A stretch of 64,000 nt of DNA from Tannerellaceae bacterium (GTDB lineage: Bacteria > Bacteroidota > Bacteroidia > Bacteroidales > Tannerellaceae). Below, in pieces: positions 36,085-45,095 of this stretch (the first letter of the stretch is position 1; each line of letters starts with the position of its first letter). The position numbers were made by a program, and so were the translations under genes. Below the pieces are notes generated by a model. It ran no database searches, was not told where the DNA came from, and saw only the letters and a program-made list of their open reading frames with translations. Location of the stretch: NCBI GenBank assembly GCA_031288175.1, contig JAITRW010000033.1, forward strand, positions 1 to 64,000, in the 5' to 3' direction.

Positions 36085-38145
36085 ATGGACAAAAAGATGG
36101 AAGTAATATTTAGAGCGACAGTCCCCCAGTTGAATGGTAAGCTCCTTGCAATAACAGGAAATTGTTCCGCAATGGGTGATTGGCAACATCCCGTTCCCAT
36201 GCAAGGAAAAGGTCTGATACGTACTGTCATTTTCGCCGAAGGAAGCCTCCCTTTTCCGCTTGAATACAAGTTAGTACTGATCGACGAAGCACAGCCTGGC
36301 CTGATTATATGGGAAGAAGGAGAAAACCGTCGTTTGGATTCTCCCACTGATGCTCTCTCTTTCATCGGCGGTCTTCTCATTTGTTGTACACCCTTCCGAG
36401 GAGGGGTGCCTGTCAAGCTCATAGGTACGGTCATCCCTCTTTTTTCTCTCCGTACCGGACAGAGTGCTGGTGTGGGAGATTTTGGTGACCTCTTCCAGCT
36501 CATTGACTGGGTAGCCGAAACAGGCCAGCATGTCATTCAACTACTTCCCTTGAACGACACTTCGACTACACATATCGCCGCCGATTCTTATCCCTACAAA
36601 ATCACTTCCGTCAATGCACTTCACCCTATTTACCTCTCCCTTCACCGGCTTGGCGCACTCCGTGTCCCTTTCCGTGCTGAGCAATATGCCGCCGAGAGTC
36701 GACGGCTTGAAGACTTGCCCAGTCTTGATTATGTCGCCGTCATCCGACACAAGCTCCGCTATTTTACCGATTACCTTACCGAACACCCTACTCTTCTTGA
36801 ATCAATTGATTTTCAATCTTTTGTGTCCGAAAATAAAGAATGGCTATACCCTTATGCACACTACCGGCACCTCACCGAACTGTTCGGTACCGTTGACCAT
36901 TCCTTTTGGAAAGAAGATCGCTTTTACAATTCCGCACGTACTGAAGCTTGGTGCGACGCTACCCCCAAAGAATTTCTTTTCACGGCCTTTTTGCAGTTTA
37001 CACTCCATAAACAACTACTTGAAGCCGCTGAATATGCTCGTTCCAGGGGTATTCTCCTTAAAGGAGATTTACCCATCGGCGTACATCGGTTCAGTGTAGA
37101 AGTATGGACTCATCCGCATTATTTTTGTGTAGAACAACAAGCCGGTGCCCCACCGGATTCCTTCTCTCATAATGGACAGAGTTGGGGATTTCCCCTCTAC
37201 AATTGGGATACTATGCAGTGTGACGACTTTATTTGGTGGAAGAAACGCTTTGTACACCTTTCTCTCTTTTTTGACGCTCTTCGTATAGACCACATATTAG
37301 GTTTCTTCCGTATCTGGGCGATTCCCGATAGTTGCACAGACGGCCGGAACGGAACCTTTGTCCCTTCATTACCATTCTCCGTAGAAGAGATATGTCAAGC
37401 CGGTTTTCCCTTTAATCCTGTTTTGCATGCCGACGGTATCCTTTTTCGCCCTGATAACGCAGACCCTACCCGGTTTCACCCGCTCATCTCCGCACGAGAT
37501 ACCAAAAGCTACGCCCTGCTCACTACCCGGGAACATGAAGCTTATGACCAACTCTACATCCGTTTCTTCTGGGAACGGCACAACAATCTCTGGCAGGAAA
37601 CAGCTTTGAAACGTCTTACTCCCCTTATTGCCGATACTTCCATGCTCATTTGCGCCGAAGATCTCGGTATGCTCCCTTCCACACTCCCCATAGTCCTGCA
37701 ACGACTCCAACTCCTCTCACTCGCCGTCGAGCGCATGCCTCGAACCCTCTATACTGACTTTTATCCTTTAGAAGAAGCCCCCTATCTTTCCGTTTGTACT
37801 CCTTCAACGCACGATATGGCGCCGTTACGCCTCTGGTGGAGAGAAAACGTCGCCGAAGCCACTCAATATTATCGACAGATACTTTGCGAAGACGGAGAGC
37901 CTCCCGCCGATTGTACCCCCGAACTCATCCGGCGCATTCTTCACAGACAAATACATTCCGTCTCCATGCTTACCCTCATAGCCATACAGGATTGGCTTGC
38001 ACTTTCCGAAAATCTGCGTCACCCTGATCCCACTGCCGAACGAATCAATTACCCAGACAATCCCCACAATTATTGGTCATATCGTCTTCACATTCCTATC
38101 TCCGACCTCGCCAATCTGCCTTTTGACAAATTGATCGGACAATAA
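36085..38145 (+). CDS. malQ: 4-alpha-glucanotransferase (GH77) with N-terminal CBM20
   Basis: The 686-residue protein has one N-terminal starch-binding CBM20-like domain (VIFRATVPQLNGKLLAITGN, about 5-100), then a GH77 catalytic domain with TSVNALHPIYLSL and LLKGDLPIGVHRFSVEVW. The catalytic Asp is in LRIDHILGFFRIW, the acid/base Glu in LICAEDLGMLPSTLP and the third Asp in TPSTHDMAPLRLWW. It is of the DPE2-like type. Many Bacteroides MalQ proteins have two CBM20 domains and about 890 residues, so this one appears shorter by one domain. It moves glucan segments between maltodextrins in glycogen or starch metabolism. No signal peptide is visible, so it is cytoplasmic. Confidence 0.93.
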   Translation: MDKKMEVIFRATVPQLNGKLLAITGNCSAMGDWQHPVPMQGKGLIRTVIFAEGSLPFPLEYKLVLIDEAQPGLIIWEEGENRRLDSPTDALSFIGGLLICCTPFRGGVPVKLIGTVIPLFSLRTGQSAGVGDFGDLFQLIDWVAETGQHVIQLLPLNDTSTTHIAADSYPYKITSVNALHPIYLSLHRLGALRVPFRAEQYAAESRRLEDLPSLDYVAVIRHKLRYFTDYLTEHPTLLESIDFQSFVSENKEWLYPYAHYRHLTELFGTVDHSFWKEDRFYNSARTEAWCDATPKEFLFTAFLQFTLHKQLLEAAEYARSRGILLKGDLPIGVHRFSVEVWTHPHYFCVEQQAGAPPDSFSHNGQSWGFPLYNWDTMQCDDFIWWKKRFVHLSLFFDALRIDHILGFFRIWAIPDSCTDGRNGTFVPSLPFSVEEICQAGFPFNPVLHADGILFRPDNADPTRFHPLISARDTKSYALLTTREHEAYDQLYIRFFWERHNNLWQETALKRLTPLIADTSMLICAEDLGMLPSTLPIVLQRLQLLSLAVERMPRTLYTDFYPLEEAPYLSVCTPSTHDMAPLRLWWRENVAEATQYYRQILCEDGEPPADCTPELIRRILHRQIHSVSMLTLIAIQDWLALSENLRHPDPTAERINYPDNPHNYWSYRLHIPISDLANLPFDKLIGQ

Positions 38146-38159
38146 ACAATAGCCGGTCG

Positions 38160-38861
38160 TCAGAATGTAAACCGGATAGCCACAGAAGGAATAGCATGAA
38201 AGGTGACAGGAACACCGAAGCTATAACGAATAGCAACCTCCGCCCCGAATGAAAAATTAGATTCGTAGAAAAAACTCTCCCGAAGAGTGCCGAGATTCAA
38301 CCATATCTGAGGTTCCATCCACATATGGTATTCGCCACAGCCATCTCCCACAAGATATTCACGCCATAGTTTAGCGAAACCGCGCATCTCAATTAGGTCT
38401 CCCGTTCCATATTGCCACGTACCGGCAAGTTGGTAGTTATGATGAGCTTGATTATGAGGAATATACCTGTATAGTCCGGCAATTGAAAAACCCCGTGAAA
38501 AATCGGGACTGTCCCATCGATAGCATCCGCCTGCCAGAATAGCCTCCCCATAAGGTATACCTCTATCTATCCCCCCATTATATTCCGTATGCACGGCAAA
38601 TCCACTGATCTTCGTGCGCCATTCATAGGCAAATTCTCCGTAACCGCCGGTTACCCCTGCTCGTCCTATATGAAGGTCCACCCGTGCATGAGCAAGCCCC
38701 CACCGCAAAACTCCCATTTGTTCGGCAGTTACCGTCCATTCCGGACGATCCGCTTTAGGAAATAAAGCCATACCGAAAACACGGTGCAATTCAATGCCCT
38801 GTCCTGACGCCGCAACAGACGCTACCAATAATAGCGTTTCTATAAACGCCCACCTTCTCAT
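38160..38861 (-). CDS. DUF5020 family protein, probable outer-membrane barrel
   Basis: A 233-residue protein with a signal peptide (FIETLLLVASVAASGQ) and strand-rich sequence that fits DUF5020: GIELHRVFG near the start, HTEYNGGIDRGIPYGEAILA, DSPDFSRGFSIAGLYRYIPH, then a WMEPQIWLNL stretch and a C-terminal aromatic residue (AIRFTF), as in outer-membrane beta-barrels. Family members recall nucleoside-channel Tsx-like proteins, which I offer only as a possibility. It is convergent with malQ (14-nt gap). Confidence 0.85.
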   Translation of the reverse strand: MRRWAFIETLLLVASVAASGQGIELHRVFGMALFPKADRPEWTVTAEQMGVLRWGLAHARVDLHIGRAGVTGGYGEFAYEWRTKISGFAVHTEYNGGIDRGIPYGEAILAGGCYRWDSPDFSRGFSIAGLYRYIPHNQAHHNYQLAGTWQYGTGDLIEMRGFAKLWREYLVGDGCGEYHMWMEPQIWLNLGTLRESFFYESNFSFGAEVAIRYSFGVPVTFHAIPSVAIRFTF

Positions 38862-38888
38862 TCCTGTTCCTTTTTGTTTTTCTCACCG

Positions 38889-38896
38889 CGAAGGTA
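38889..38896 (-). promoter_or_regulatory. Possible -7 element of the DUF5020 gene
   Basis: Minus strand TACCTTCG matches TAnnTTTG with one mismatch and is 28 nt from the start codon. Confidence 0.4.
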
Positions 38897-38953
38897 CAAA
38901 GAAACTCGTGCCCTATCTCGCTTCACAGAAACCTGTATCTGTAGGAAAAAATG

Positions 38954-38961
38954 TACCTTTG
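38954..38961 (+). promoter_or_regulatory. -7 element of the second Ig-like surface-protein gene
   Basis: TACCTTTG is a perfect TAnnTTTG match. It lies inside the ORF-track extension (start 38794) and supports the start at 38992, with a leader of about 24 nt. Confidence 0.65.
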
Positions 38962-38991
38962 CTCGGTATACCATATCAAAGCGGTTGTTCT

Positions 38992-41900
38992 ATGGAACGC
39001 TTGTTATACTTTGTCGCTTCTTGTTTTATCTTGTCGCTCACTTCGATTGTGCGCGTACAAGCTGATATTCCGTACTGCGAACCCCCTGATTCTCCTTACG
39101 AAGACTTGACTCTTTTTCTTCTTGACGAACAAAGGAAACAAAGTAGTTCCCTGAATTTCGATGAATGGATCAACCTTGAGGTTGAAGCCATTCCCTTTTC
39201 CCTTGAACACAAAGGTTTTATATGGCATATTGAGGCATTGGATTATCGAACCCATCAATGTATTGAAACCCTTGAACAAACGGGTAATGGCATTAAACGG
39301 AAAACATTCATGACTGCCTCCGTGAAAACCATTGATTCACATCATCAGACTCTCAAGCTGCATGTCTTTCGTGCGAACACGATCTTTAAGGTGAAGGTTG
39401 TTAGCCGCATTTCGGAGGGAAGCGAAAAGATAGAATCCAATGTCTACGAACTCTACGTCAGCCCCATTTATGCCGATGGAGTCGTCGTCTCTTATTCGGA
39501 AACAGGTACAGACCTCTTTATTGCTAAAAATAGGGATACTACTCTGCAGTACCATACTACCCTTGACTTGCAAACTGCCGTCCGGCTCCCCGACAAATAC
39601 AATCAGGCTAACCTCACCCATTATCCCGAAGGTGTCACAGATACCCTCGTGCACTGGTATATTTCTCCTACTGACCCTTTGCGGCCAGCCGTTGAGATGC
39701 TTTCCCATCCTGAAAATGCCCGTCAAGTCTCTTTTCGTGCCATCAACTCCTTAGCCGTCGACACCGTTTGGGTTGAAACTTACGACCATCCTACTGAAAC
39801 GCATCGTGACAGTTTCATCATCCGTACTGATACGATACATGTAGAGGGTATCTCCCTTCAAATTATCAATCCGAAGATTGACAACAAGTATGCCTTAGCG
39901 GATACTGTTCGATTGCGGGCTGTGGTCACGCCTGCAAATGCGGATTACGATTCTATCGTCTGGACAATAACCCCCTCAGGGTGGATAGAGGTCATGCGTG
40001 ATGTGAAGAATGATTCCGGACATTGTTATATCAGTCTCTGCGTGGCCGGACAGCACGGTTCCGGAAAAGTGACCGTCACCGCCTCCCCGAAAGGCCGGTA
40101 TGTGTCCGCCGGAACAACTGCCAAGCATGCCGATACAACCCTGACTTTCCTTGAATCATCAAAAGCATCGGCTCCGAAATGGATAACCTCTTTGAAACTC
40201 TCCGCTTCTGTTAATGGTGACCCGATAGTTGACGGAGCCACCATTGATCCCTATGTCTACGTATCTATGGGTATCGCCTCCCAACCCAACGATGCCACTA
40301 ACCCTACGGGTATCTTCATTCTATCCGATCTTCCTGACCACCTTGGCCTACCTGTTGGTATTCTTTCTGCATCCACTTTTAATGTCTTTGCTAATAAGCC
40401 GAGCACCCACGCTCGAATCATTGCTTTTGCTATCGACAGTCTACTGGCCACAAATACCGTCTCTCTTGATGATTTTCTGGCGCCCGATATTTCGAAGAAT
40501 CTTAGGGATATTTTGGATAAGTTACCCGTCAAAGACACTTTTTCCTTTGATATAAACTACATTCCCATCGCCGATCTTTCCCTTCGGGACAAAGTCGGCT
40601 TGGTAGAATCTACCATCCAAGTCGGAGAAACCATTGAACTTACTGCCTCTATTCTTCCCGTTGACGCTACCTTTCGCCGTTTGGAGTGGTTCGTCGAACA
40701 GAATACCTATACGGAAACTGTCACCTTCCTCGACTCCGACGAAACACGGCTTACACGTAGTGTCAAAGCGTTGTTACCAGGAGAAGTCCATATCTGTGTC
40801 AAATCGCTTGATAAAGGATTGTCTGCGAAATATATCTTTCACGTCACGGGAGAGGTTCAAGCTAACGTAGTCACCGGCGTTATCATCAAGTCCGATATCA
40901 ATGAGGCCTTTTCAGTGTTGTCCGGAGGCGATTCCGTAAAATTGTTAGCGCACATCACCCCTCCTACATTACCTGCCGCGCTTTCTCCCATCTCATGGAC
41001 TGTTTTTCCTCAGACATTTGCCGAAATTATACGTTCCGGACAGCCGGAAGCTGTTGATAAACCCGCTTGGGCGGAGATCAAGCTCGTGGGGCAAGGTACA
41101 GCCGTCACCATCATAGCGACAGCGGAGAATGGAGTACAGGGAACATACGTAATCAGTGTACCCCTTGACCATCCTGATGATCTGTTGCTTCATGACGAAC
41201 TGGGGAGGACATTCCCGATACTTACCGAAAATACACGTATCGAACTCGTTGCCCTTCCTCAAACGGTAGATTCTTTGGAGTGGGAGATTGAAAATACAGC
41301 CGTCGTAGTCTTTGACGATGGTAAAGACGGTGAAAACACTCATCGGAGAACAATAAAAGCCATCAAGCCCGGTGCTGTCACCTATGTCTTTGTTCGCACA
41401 CGAGGCAAAAATCCGGTGACAGCTTCCATTCAAATAACCGTCAACCATCGTCCCGCAACAGGAATATTCTTGAGAGATCCTGCCGGAGAGATCACAAATC
41501 GACAGACCCCTTTAATGATTGACGAACTTATCCATTTGACCGCTACTTTGCAAGGAGAGCCTTCATTCACAGAAATAGGATGGACAATAGACAACCCTGC
41601 TATTGTCGCCTTTGCTGATGACAAGACATACGCCCGTACCCGTACTTTCAAAGCCCTGAGCACAGGGCATACGAGGGTCAGAGTTGTTACCCGCGATGGT
41701 AGCCAAAAGAACTCTTATTATGCTGTCTACGTCAACGAGCCTTCTGTCGAAGTACCCATTCCCCCACTCGAAGAAATACCCTCTGTCACTCCTCCTTCTC
41801 CGGAAGAAAATTCCTCTCATTCCGACATAGACTTGTTGGTACCCTTTGAAAATTCCTCCCCTCGCCGCTGCTCCGTCCGCTATCAGGATGGACAGCTCCT

Positions 41901-42087
41901 CCTCAACGGTCTGAAAGATACTCACGTCCATATCCTTACCATTTCCGGCCGTCATCTTGCTGCCTTCCCCGTAGAGACCAGTACTTATTCTCGTAGTATC
42001 CCTCTTGTCCCGGGTGTCTATATCCTCTATCCTTATTCCGATTTTTCCGTTGCTACTTTTTCCCCTTTCCTTTTCGTTGTCAACTGA
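38992..42087 (+). CDS. Ig-like (Big_2-type) surface protein, T9SS cargo
   Basis: The start is set at MERLLYFVASCFIL (1031 aa), 66 residues inside the ORF-track frame. A signal peptide ends near RVQA. The mature protein consists of beta-sandwich repeats with Big_2-like wording: ADYDSIVWTITPSGW around 320, IQVGETIELTASILPVDATF around 545, and TRIELVALPQTVDSLEWEIE and TATLQGEPSFTEIGWTIDNP towards the C-terminal side. A Pro-rich linker (about 915-945) leads to a T9SS type A-like domain (QLLLNGLKDTHVHILTISGR, LVPGVYILYPYS). It shares design and C-terminal wording with the proteins at 5931 and 54129 but has no LRR or beta-helix part. Probably an adhesive or structural surface protein. Third codon positions are rich in C/T. 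Confidence 0.85.
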   Translation: MERLLYFVASCFILSLTSIVRVQADIPYCEPPDSPYEDLTLFLLDEQRKQSSSLNFDEWINLEVEAIPFSLEHKGFIWHIEALDYRTHQCIETLEQTGNGIKRKTFMTASVKTIDSHHQTLKLHVFRANTIFKVKVVSRISEGSEKIESNVYELYVSPIYADGVVVSYSETGTDLFIAKNRDTTLQYHTTLDLQTAVRLPDKYNQANLTHYPEGVTDTLVHWYISPTDPLRPAVEMLSHPENARQVSFRAINSLAVDTVWVETYDHPTETHRDSFIIRTDTIHVEGISLQIINPKIDNKYALADTVRLRAVVTPANADYDSIVWTITPSGWIEVMRDVKNDSGHCYISLCVAGQHGSGKVTVTASPKGRYVSAGTTAKHADTTLTFLESSKASAPKWITSLKLSASVNGDPIVDGATIDPYVYVSMGIASQPNDATNPTGIFILSDLPDHLGLPVGILSASTFNVFANKPSTHARIIAFAIDSLLATNTVSLDDFLAPDISKNLRDILDKLPVKDTFSFDINYIPIADLSLRDKVGLVESTIQVGETIELTASILPVDATFRRLEWFVEQNTYTETVTFLDSDETRLTRSVKALLPGEVHICVKSLDKGLSAKYIFHVTGEVQANVVTGVIIKSDINEAFSVLSGGDSVKLLAHITPPTLPAALSPISWTVFPQTFAEIIRSGQPEAVDKPAWAEIKLVGQGTAVTIIATAENGVQGTYVISVPLDHPDDLLLHDELGRTFPILTENTRIELVALPQTVDSLEWEIENTAVVVFDDGKDGENTHRRTIKAIKPGAVTYVFVRTRGKNPVTASIQITVNHRPATGIFLRDPAGEITNRQTPLMIDELIHLTATLQGEPSFTEIGWTIDNPAIVAFADDKTYARTRTFKALSTGHTRVRVVTRDGSQKNSYYAVYVNEPSVEVPIPPLEEIPSVTPPSPEENSSHSDIDLLVPFENSSPRRCSVRYQDGQLLLNGLKDTHVHILTISGRHLAAFPVETSTYSRSIPLVPGVYILYPYSDFSVATFSPFLFVVN

Positions 42088-42156
42088 TATCCCATTTATA
42101 CCACCACCTTGGCTTCGGTAACAGTTGCGGAACGGTTAAGGCATGGGATAAAAATG

Positions 42157-42164
42157 TAAATTTG
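42157..42164 (+). promoter_or_regulatory. -7 element of the four-gene lipid-type cassette
   Basis: TAAATTTG fits TAnnTTTG and lies 51 nt before the ATG at 42215. No other promoter was seen within the cassette, where neighbouring genes overlap or nearly touch. Confidence 0.6.
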
Positions 42165-42214
42165 CGGACGATTTTTCGAGGGGAGAAAATGCAAGACAGA
42201 ATAATAAGAAACTT

Positions 42215-42667
42215 ATGTTCAGGGAAAAGACGATAGTCTATACATCAGGAACCTTCGATATGTTCCATTACAATCACCTCAGAATGATCAATTATGCCCG
42301 ATCCCTGGGTGATATTCTCATCGTAGGGGTCAGCACGGATGAACTAGTCTGTTCTTATAAAGCCGCTCCTATCATCCCCTTTAATGAACGCTTGCAGATC
42401 ATCGAAGCCCTGAAAACGCCCGATATGGTCATCCCACAACATACTCTTGATCACACTGAAATTGTCAGGAAGCTCAATATTGATGCCTTTGTTGTGGGCG
42501 ATGACTGGTACGGACGCTACGATTACCTCCGCGACTTGAACGTGCAGGTCTTTTACTTCCCTTATGGGACAGGTGTTTCCTCCTCTATCATCAAGAAAAC
42601 CATACACGACAGTTACGAGGCCACCCTTCAAGAGCAACGGAAAGCTAAACCCAAAGTCAATGGTTAA
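42215..42667 (+). CDS. Cytidylyltransferase (TagD/glycerol-3-phosphate cytidylyltransferase-like)
   Basis: A 150-residue nucleotidyltransferase with the HxGH-type motif as GTFDMFHYNHLRMINYAR (HYNH), DEL...PFNERLQIIEAL and the C-terminal SSSIIKKTI that corresponds to the ISTS loop of CTP-dependent members. These enzymes join CTP to a phosphorylated alcohol such as glycerol-3-phosphate or phosphoethanolamine, giving CDP-alcohol and pyrophosphate. Which alcohol is used is not visible. Its end overlaps the SDR gene by 8 nt. The four genes read as one operon and probably make a phosphodiester-linked envelope lipid. Confidence 0.85.
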   Translation: MFREKTIVYTSGTFDMFHYNHLRMINYARSLGDILIVGVSTDELVCSYKAAPIIPFNERLQIIEALKTPDMVIPQHTLDHTEIVRKLNIDAFVVGDDWYGRYDYLRDLNVQVFYFPYGTGVSSSIIKKTIHDSYEATLQEQRKAKPKVNG

Positions 42668-43388
42668 GTGTGCTTGCATCACGGGAGGAACCAAAGGGAT
42701 AGGTAGGGCCGTGGCCGATACTTTGGCTGCCGGAGGTTACAATTTAGTGCTCACTTATGCATCGGACAATATTGCCGCCAAGCATACAGGGATGGAGCTT
42801 TGGCAACGTTTTGGTGTTGAGGTGCACGTCGTTCAGGCCGATATTGCCTCTGAAGAAGCGCCCGACAAGCTCCGGAATTATCTGGAAGAAAAGAATATCA
42901 TCCTTGACGCCCTCATTTTTAATGCCGGACTGACCTGTCGTACACCCTTTACAGAGATGCAGAGGGAAGAATGGAAACGTGTCTTTTTTGCAAACGTCCA
43001 TTTTCCTGTGTTCCTTCTTCAAGCTGTGGTCGGGCGGTTACGGGCGGGGGCATGCGTCGTTTTCACAGGGTCGCGTATGGCTGACTTACCGCATTCCGTG
43101 TCTTTGGCCTATGGCGTATCGAAAGCCTCTGTTCATTCCTTGGTGAAGAATTTGGTGAAATTCTTGCAGCCTTACGGGGTGCGTGTGAATGGAGTGGCGC
43201 CTGGATTTGTAGATACTGAATGGCAGCGAGCCAAGCCGACAGAAATACGTCAAAATATTGAAGCCAAAATAGCCGCCGAACGTTTCTGTCATCCCGAAGA
43301 GATCGGCGAAATCTACCGGATACTGATAGAAAACGCCTACATGAATGGAGAGATAGTCACCATAGACGGCGGCTACTCTTATAAATGA
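42660..43388 (+). CDS. Short-chain dehydrogenase/reductase
   Basis: The start at MVKCACITGGTKGIGRAVAD (242 aa) overlaps the upstream stop. It has the Rossmann cofactor motif TGGTKGIG, the NAG-type motif FNAGLTCRTPF, and the catalytic Ser-Tyr-Lys (FTGSRMADLPHSVSLAYGVSKAS), followed by GVRVNGVAPGFVDTEW. FabG-like SDRs reduce keto groups with NAD(P)H. Beside a cytidylyltransferase it could reduce a sugar or ketose phosphate to the polyol phosphate that is then activated, as the SDR domain does in the Bcs1-type CDP-ribitol enzyme. That role is inferred from context only. Confidence 0.9.
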   Translation: MVKCACITGGTKGIGRAVADTLAAGGYNLVLTYASDNIAAKHTGMELWQRFGVEVHVVQADIASEEAPDKLRNYLEEKNIILDALIFNAGLTCRTPFTEMQREEWKRVFFANVHFPVFLLQAVVGRLRAGACVVFTGSRMADLPHSVSLAYGVSKASVHSLVKNLVKFLQPYGVRVNGVAPGFVDTEWQRAKPTEIRQNIEAKIAAERFCHPEEIGEIYRILIENAYMNGEIVTIDGGYSYK

Positions 43389-44272
43389 ATAGGATGGATA
43401 AAGAATATGAAGCCTCGCTGAAATCAATAGAAACAGAAAATCTGTTGGATAAGATCTTCTACCGACGGATTGGCTTTTTCCTTGCAAAAGCCTTGCAGGG
43501 TACGGATGTTACGCCGAATATCGTGACCGTGATCTCCATTTTTGTCGGTATAGCCGGAGGAATCTTATTTCGACCCGTAGATCTTTGCTTGAACCTCCTT
43601 GGTATAGCTTGCCTTATCGTAGCCAACATCCTTGACTGTGTAGACGGACAATTAGCCCGTATGACGGGCATCAAGTCGGCTTTCGGCAGGATACTCGACG
43701 GATTGGCTGGCGACTTATGGTTTCTCACTATTTACATATCGTTAGTGCTTCGCCTGTATGGAGAGACAGGTAGCTGGATATTTGCAGCCATAGCTGTTTT
43801 ATCGGCCTTGTCACACCTTTTCCAAGCCAATATCACCGATTATTATAAGACCCTCCACCTCTATTTCATCAGCAAAGATAAAGGCGCTGAGTTTCAGACA
43901 GCCGAACAGGTACAAACCGCACACACCAGCCGGAAACCCGGTATTGGAAAAGCAGTGTTGTTGCTCTACCGTTGCTATACTATGCTCCAGATACGCGCCA
44001 CCCCCCAACTCCAAGCCATGCTGATCCGCCTAAAAATCGCTTATAAAGACAGTATACCCGAAGAATTGCGGTTGCGTTTCAGGAAGGAAAGCTGTCTTTT
44101 GATGAAACGTTGGGTAGACTGGCTGACTTTCAACGGGCGGACGGTCGTCCTCTTTGTTGTGTTATTGACGGGAGAGGTGTGGGCATACTTTGTATTCGAA
44201 ATAGTGGTATTGAATGTAGTGCTCTTTGTCGCTATGAAGGGACATGAACGGATGTGTGCTTCGTTCAGTTGA
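43385..44272 (+). CDS. CDP-alcohol phosphatidyltransferase family membrane enzyme
   Basis: The ATG overlaps the SDR stop (ATGA). The 295-residue protein has several hydrophobic segments and the family motif ILDCVDGQLARMTGIKSAFG followed by RILDGLAGD. Compared with the consensus DxxDGxxARx8Gx3Dx3D, the last Asp sits one residue later (Dx4D), which is unusual. Family enzymes join a CDP-activated alcohol to another alcohol, releasing CMP, in phospholipid synthesis. A soluble stretch (about 150-235) interrupts the membrane segments. The neighbouring cytidylyltransferase suggests that the headgroup rather than diacylglycerol is CDP-activated. Confidence 0.88.
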   Translation: MNRMDKEYEASLKSIETENLLDKIFYRRIGFFLAKALQGTDVTPNIVTVISIFVGIAGGILFRPVDLCLNLLGIACLIVANILDCVDGQLARMTGIKSAFGRILDGLAGDLWFLTIYISLVLRLYGETGSWIFAAIAVLSALSHLFQANITDYYKTLHLYFISKDKGAEFQTAEQVQTAHTSRKPGIGKAVLLLYRCYTMLQIRATPQLQAMLIRLKIAYKDSIPEELRLRFRKESCLLMKRWVDWLTFNGRTVVLFVVLLTGEVWAYFVFEIVVLNVVLFVAMKGHERMCASFS

Positions 44273-44276
44273 CAAA

Positions 44277-45095
44277 ATGAAAGAGACGGTTATTGATATC
44301 AACGACTTGCAAGAGATGTTCCCCGCCTTGCGTACCCCTTTGGGGCGTGTGCTGGGGTGTCGTTTTCTACGGAGTATTGGTATGGAGAAAGTGAACGAAG
44401 CCCACAGTAATCATTGCTGTTTGCGGGGGGCTGCTTTCACGACTGCCCTTTTGGCAGACCCTTTGATAGACATCTGTTACCGTCTGCACCACAAAGAACG
44501 CCTTGCTTCCCTTCCGGAAGGCGCTTTTATCACCGTCTCCAACCACCCGACAGGCTCAATAGAAGGAATTATGCTTATTGACATCTTTGCACGTCGGAGA
44601 GCGGATTTCAGGGTCATGGCCAATGGTTTCCTTACACGGATTGGTGCTATGGAAGAGAACTTTATCCCTGTCGTTCCCTCTTCAAGCCGCCATGAAGATA
44701 AGAAAGCCAACATCGTCGCCATTCGCCAGTGTTTGGAACATCTGAATGCCGGTAATCCCTTAGGATTTTTCCCTGCCGGCTCCGTATCCTTTTTGCGCTG
44801 GGGCAAGATTCGGGATCTGGCCTGGTCGGAAAACGTAATGCGAATCATCCGAAAGGCCGCCGTACCTGTCTATCCGGTATACTTTGACGTCAGGAACACA
44901 TCCTTTTTTTATTTACTGGGTAGTCTGGATTGGAGGATGCGGGTGTTGCGTATGCCGACAGAGACTTTCAATAAGCGGGGCAAGACGGTAGACGTTTTCG
45001 TCGGGGAACCATTGAGTGCCAACGACGTTCGTCAAATACCGGACGACAAGACCTTAGCCACCCTCCTTTACGGCCGGACTTACGATCGCAATTAG
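44277..45095 (+). CDS. Lysophospholipid/1-acylglycerol-3-phosphate acyltransferase-like protein
   Basis: The ORF-track start (44244) lies within the upstream gene. I prefer the ATG at 44277 (272 aa). It resembles PlsC-type acyltransferases of the haemolysin-related group: TVSNHPTGSIEGIMLIDIF contains the NHx-type catalytic motif, but with Glu where HX4D enzymes usually have Asp. FFPAGSVSF corresponds to the FPEGTRS block, and VPVYPVYFDVRN follows. It would transfer an acyl chain to a lipid or lipid-like acceptor. As last gene of the cassette it may acylate the lipid made by the upstream enzymes. It overlaps convergent polA by 4 nt. Confidence 0.85.
   Translation: MKETVIDINDLQEMFPALRTPLGRVLGCRFLRSIGMEKVNEAHSNHCCLRGAAFTTALLADPLIDICYRLHHKERLASLPEGAFITVSNHPTGSIEGIMLIDIFARRRADFRVMANGFLTRIGAMEENFIPVVPSSSRHEDKKANIVAIRQCLEHLNAGNPLGFFPAGSVSFLRWGKIRDLAWSENVMRIIRKAAVPVYPVYFDVRNTSFFYLLGSLDWRMRVLRMPTETFNKRGKTVDVFVGEPLSANDVRQIPDDKTLATLLYGRTYDRN

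Noticed and set aside
42088-42150. Inverted repeat tatccca ... tgggata behind the second surface-protein gene, considered as a terminator
   Set aside because: Only 7 bp of stem, 49-nt loop and no T-run on the plus strand. It may be chance.
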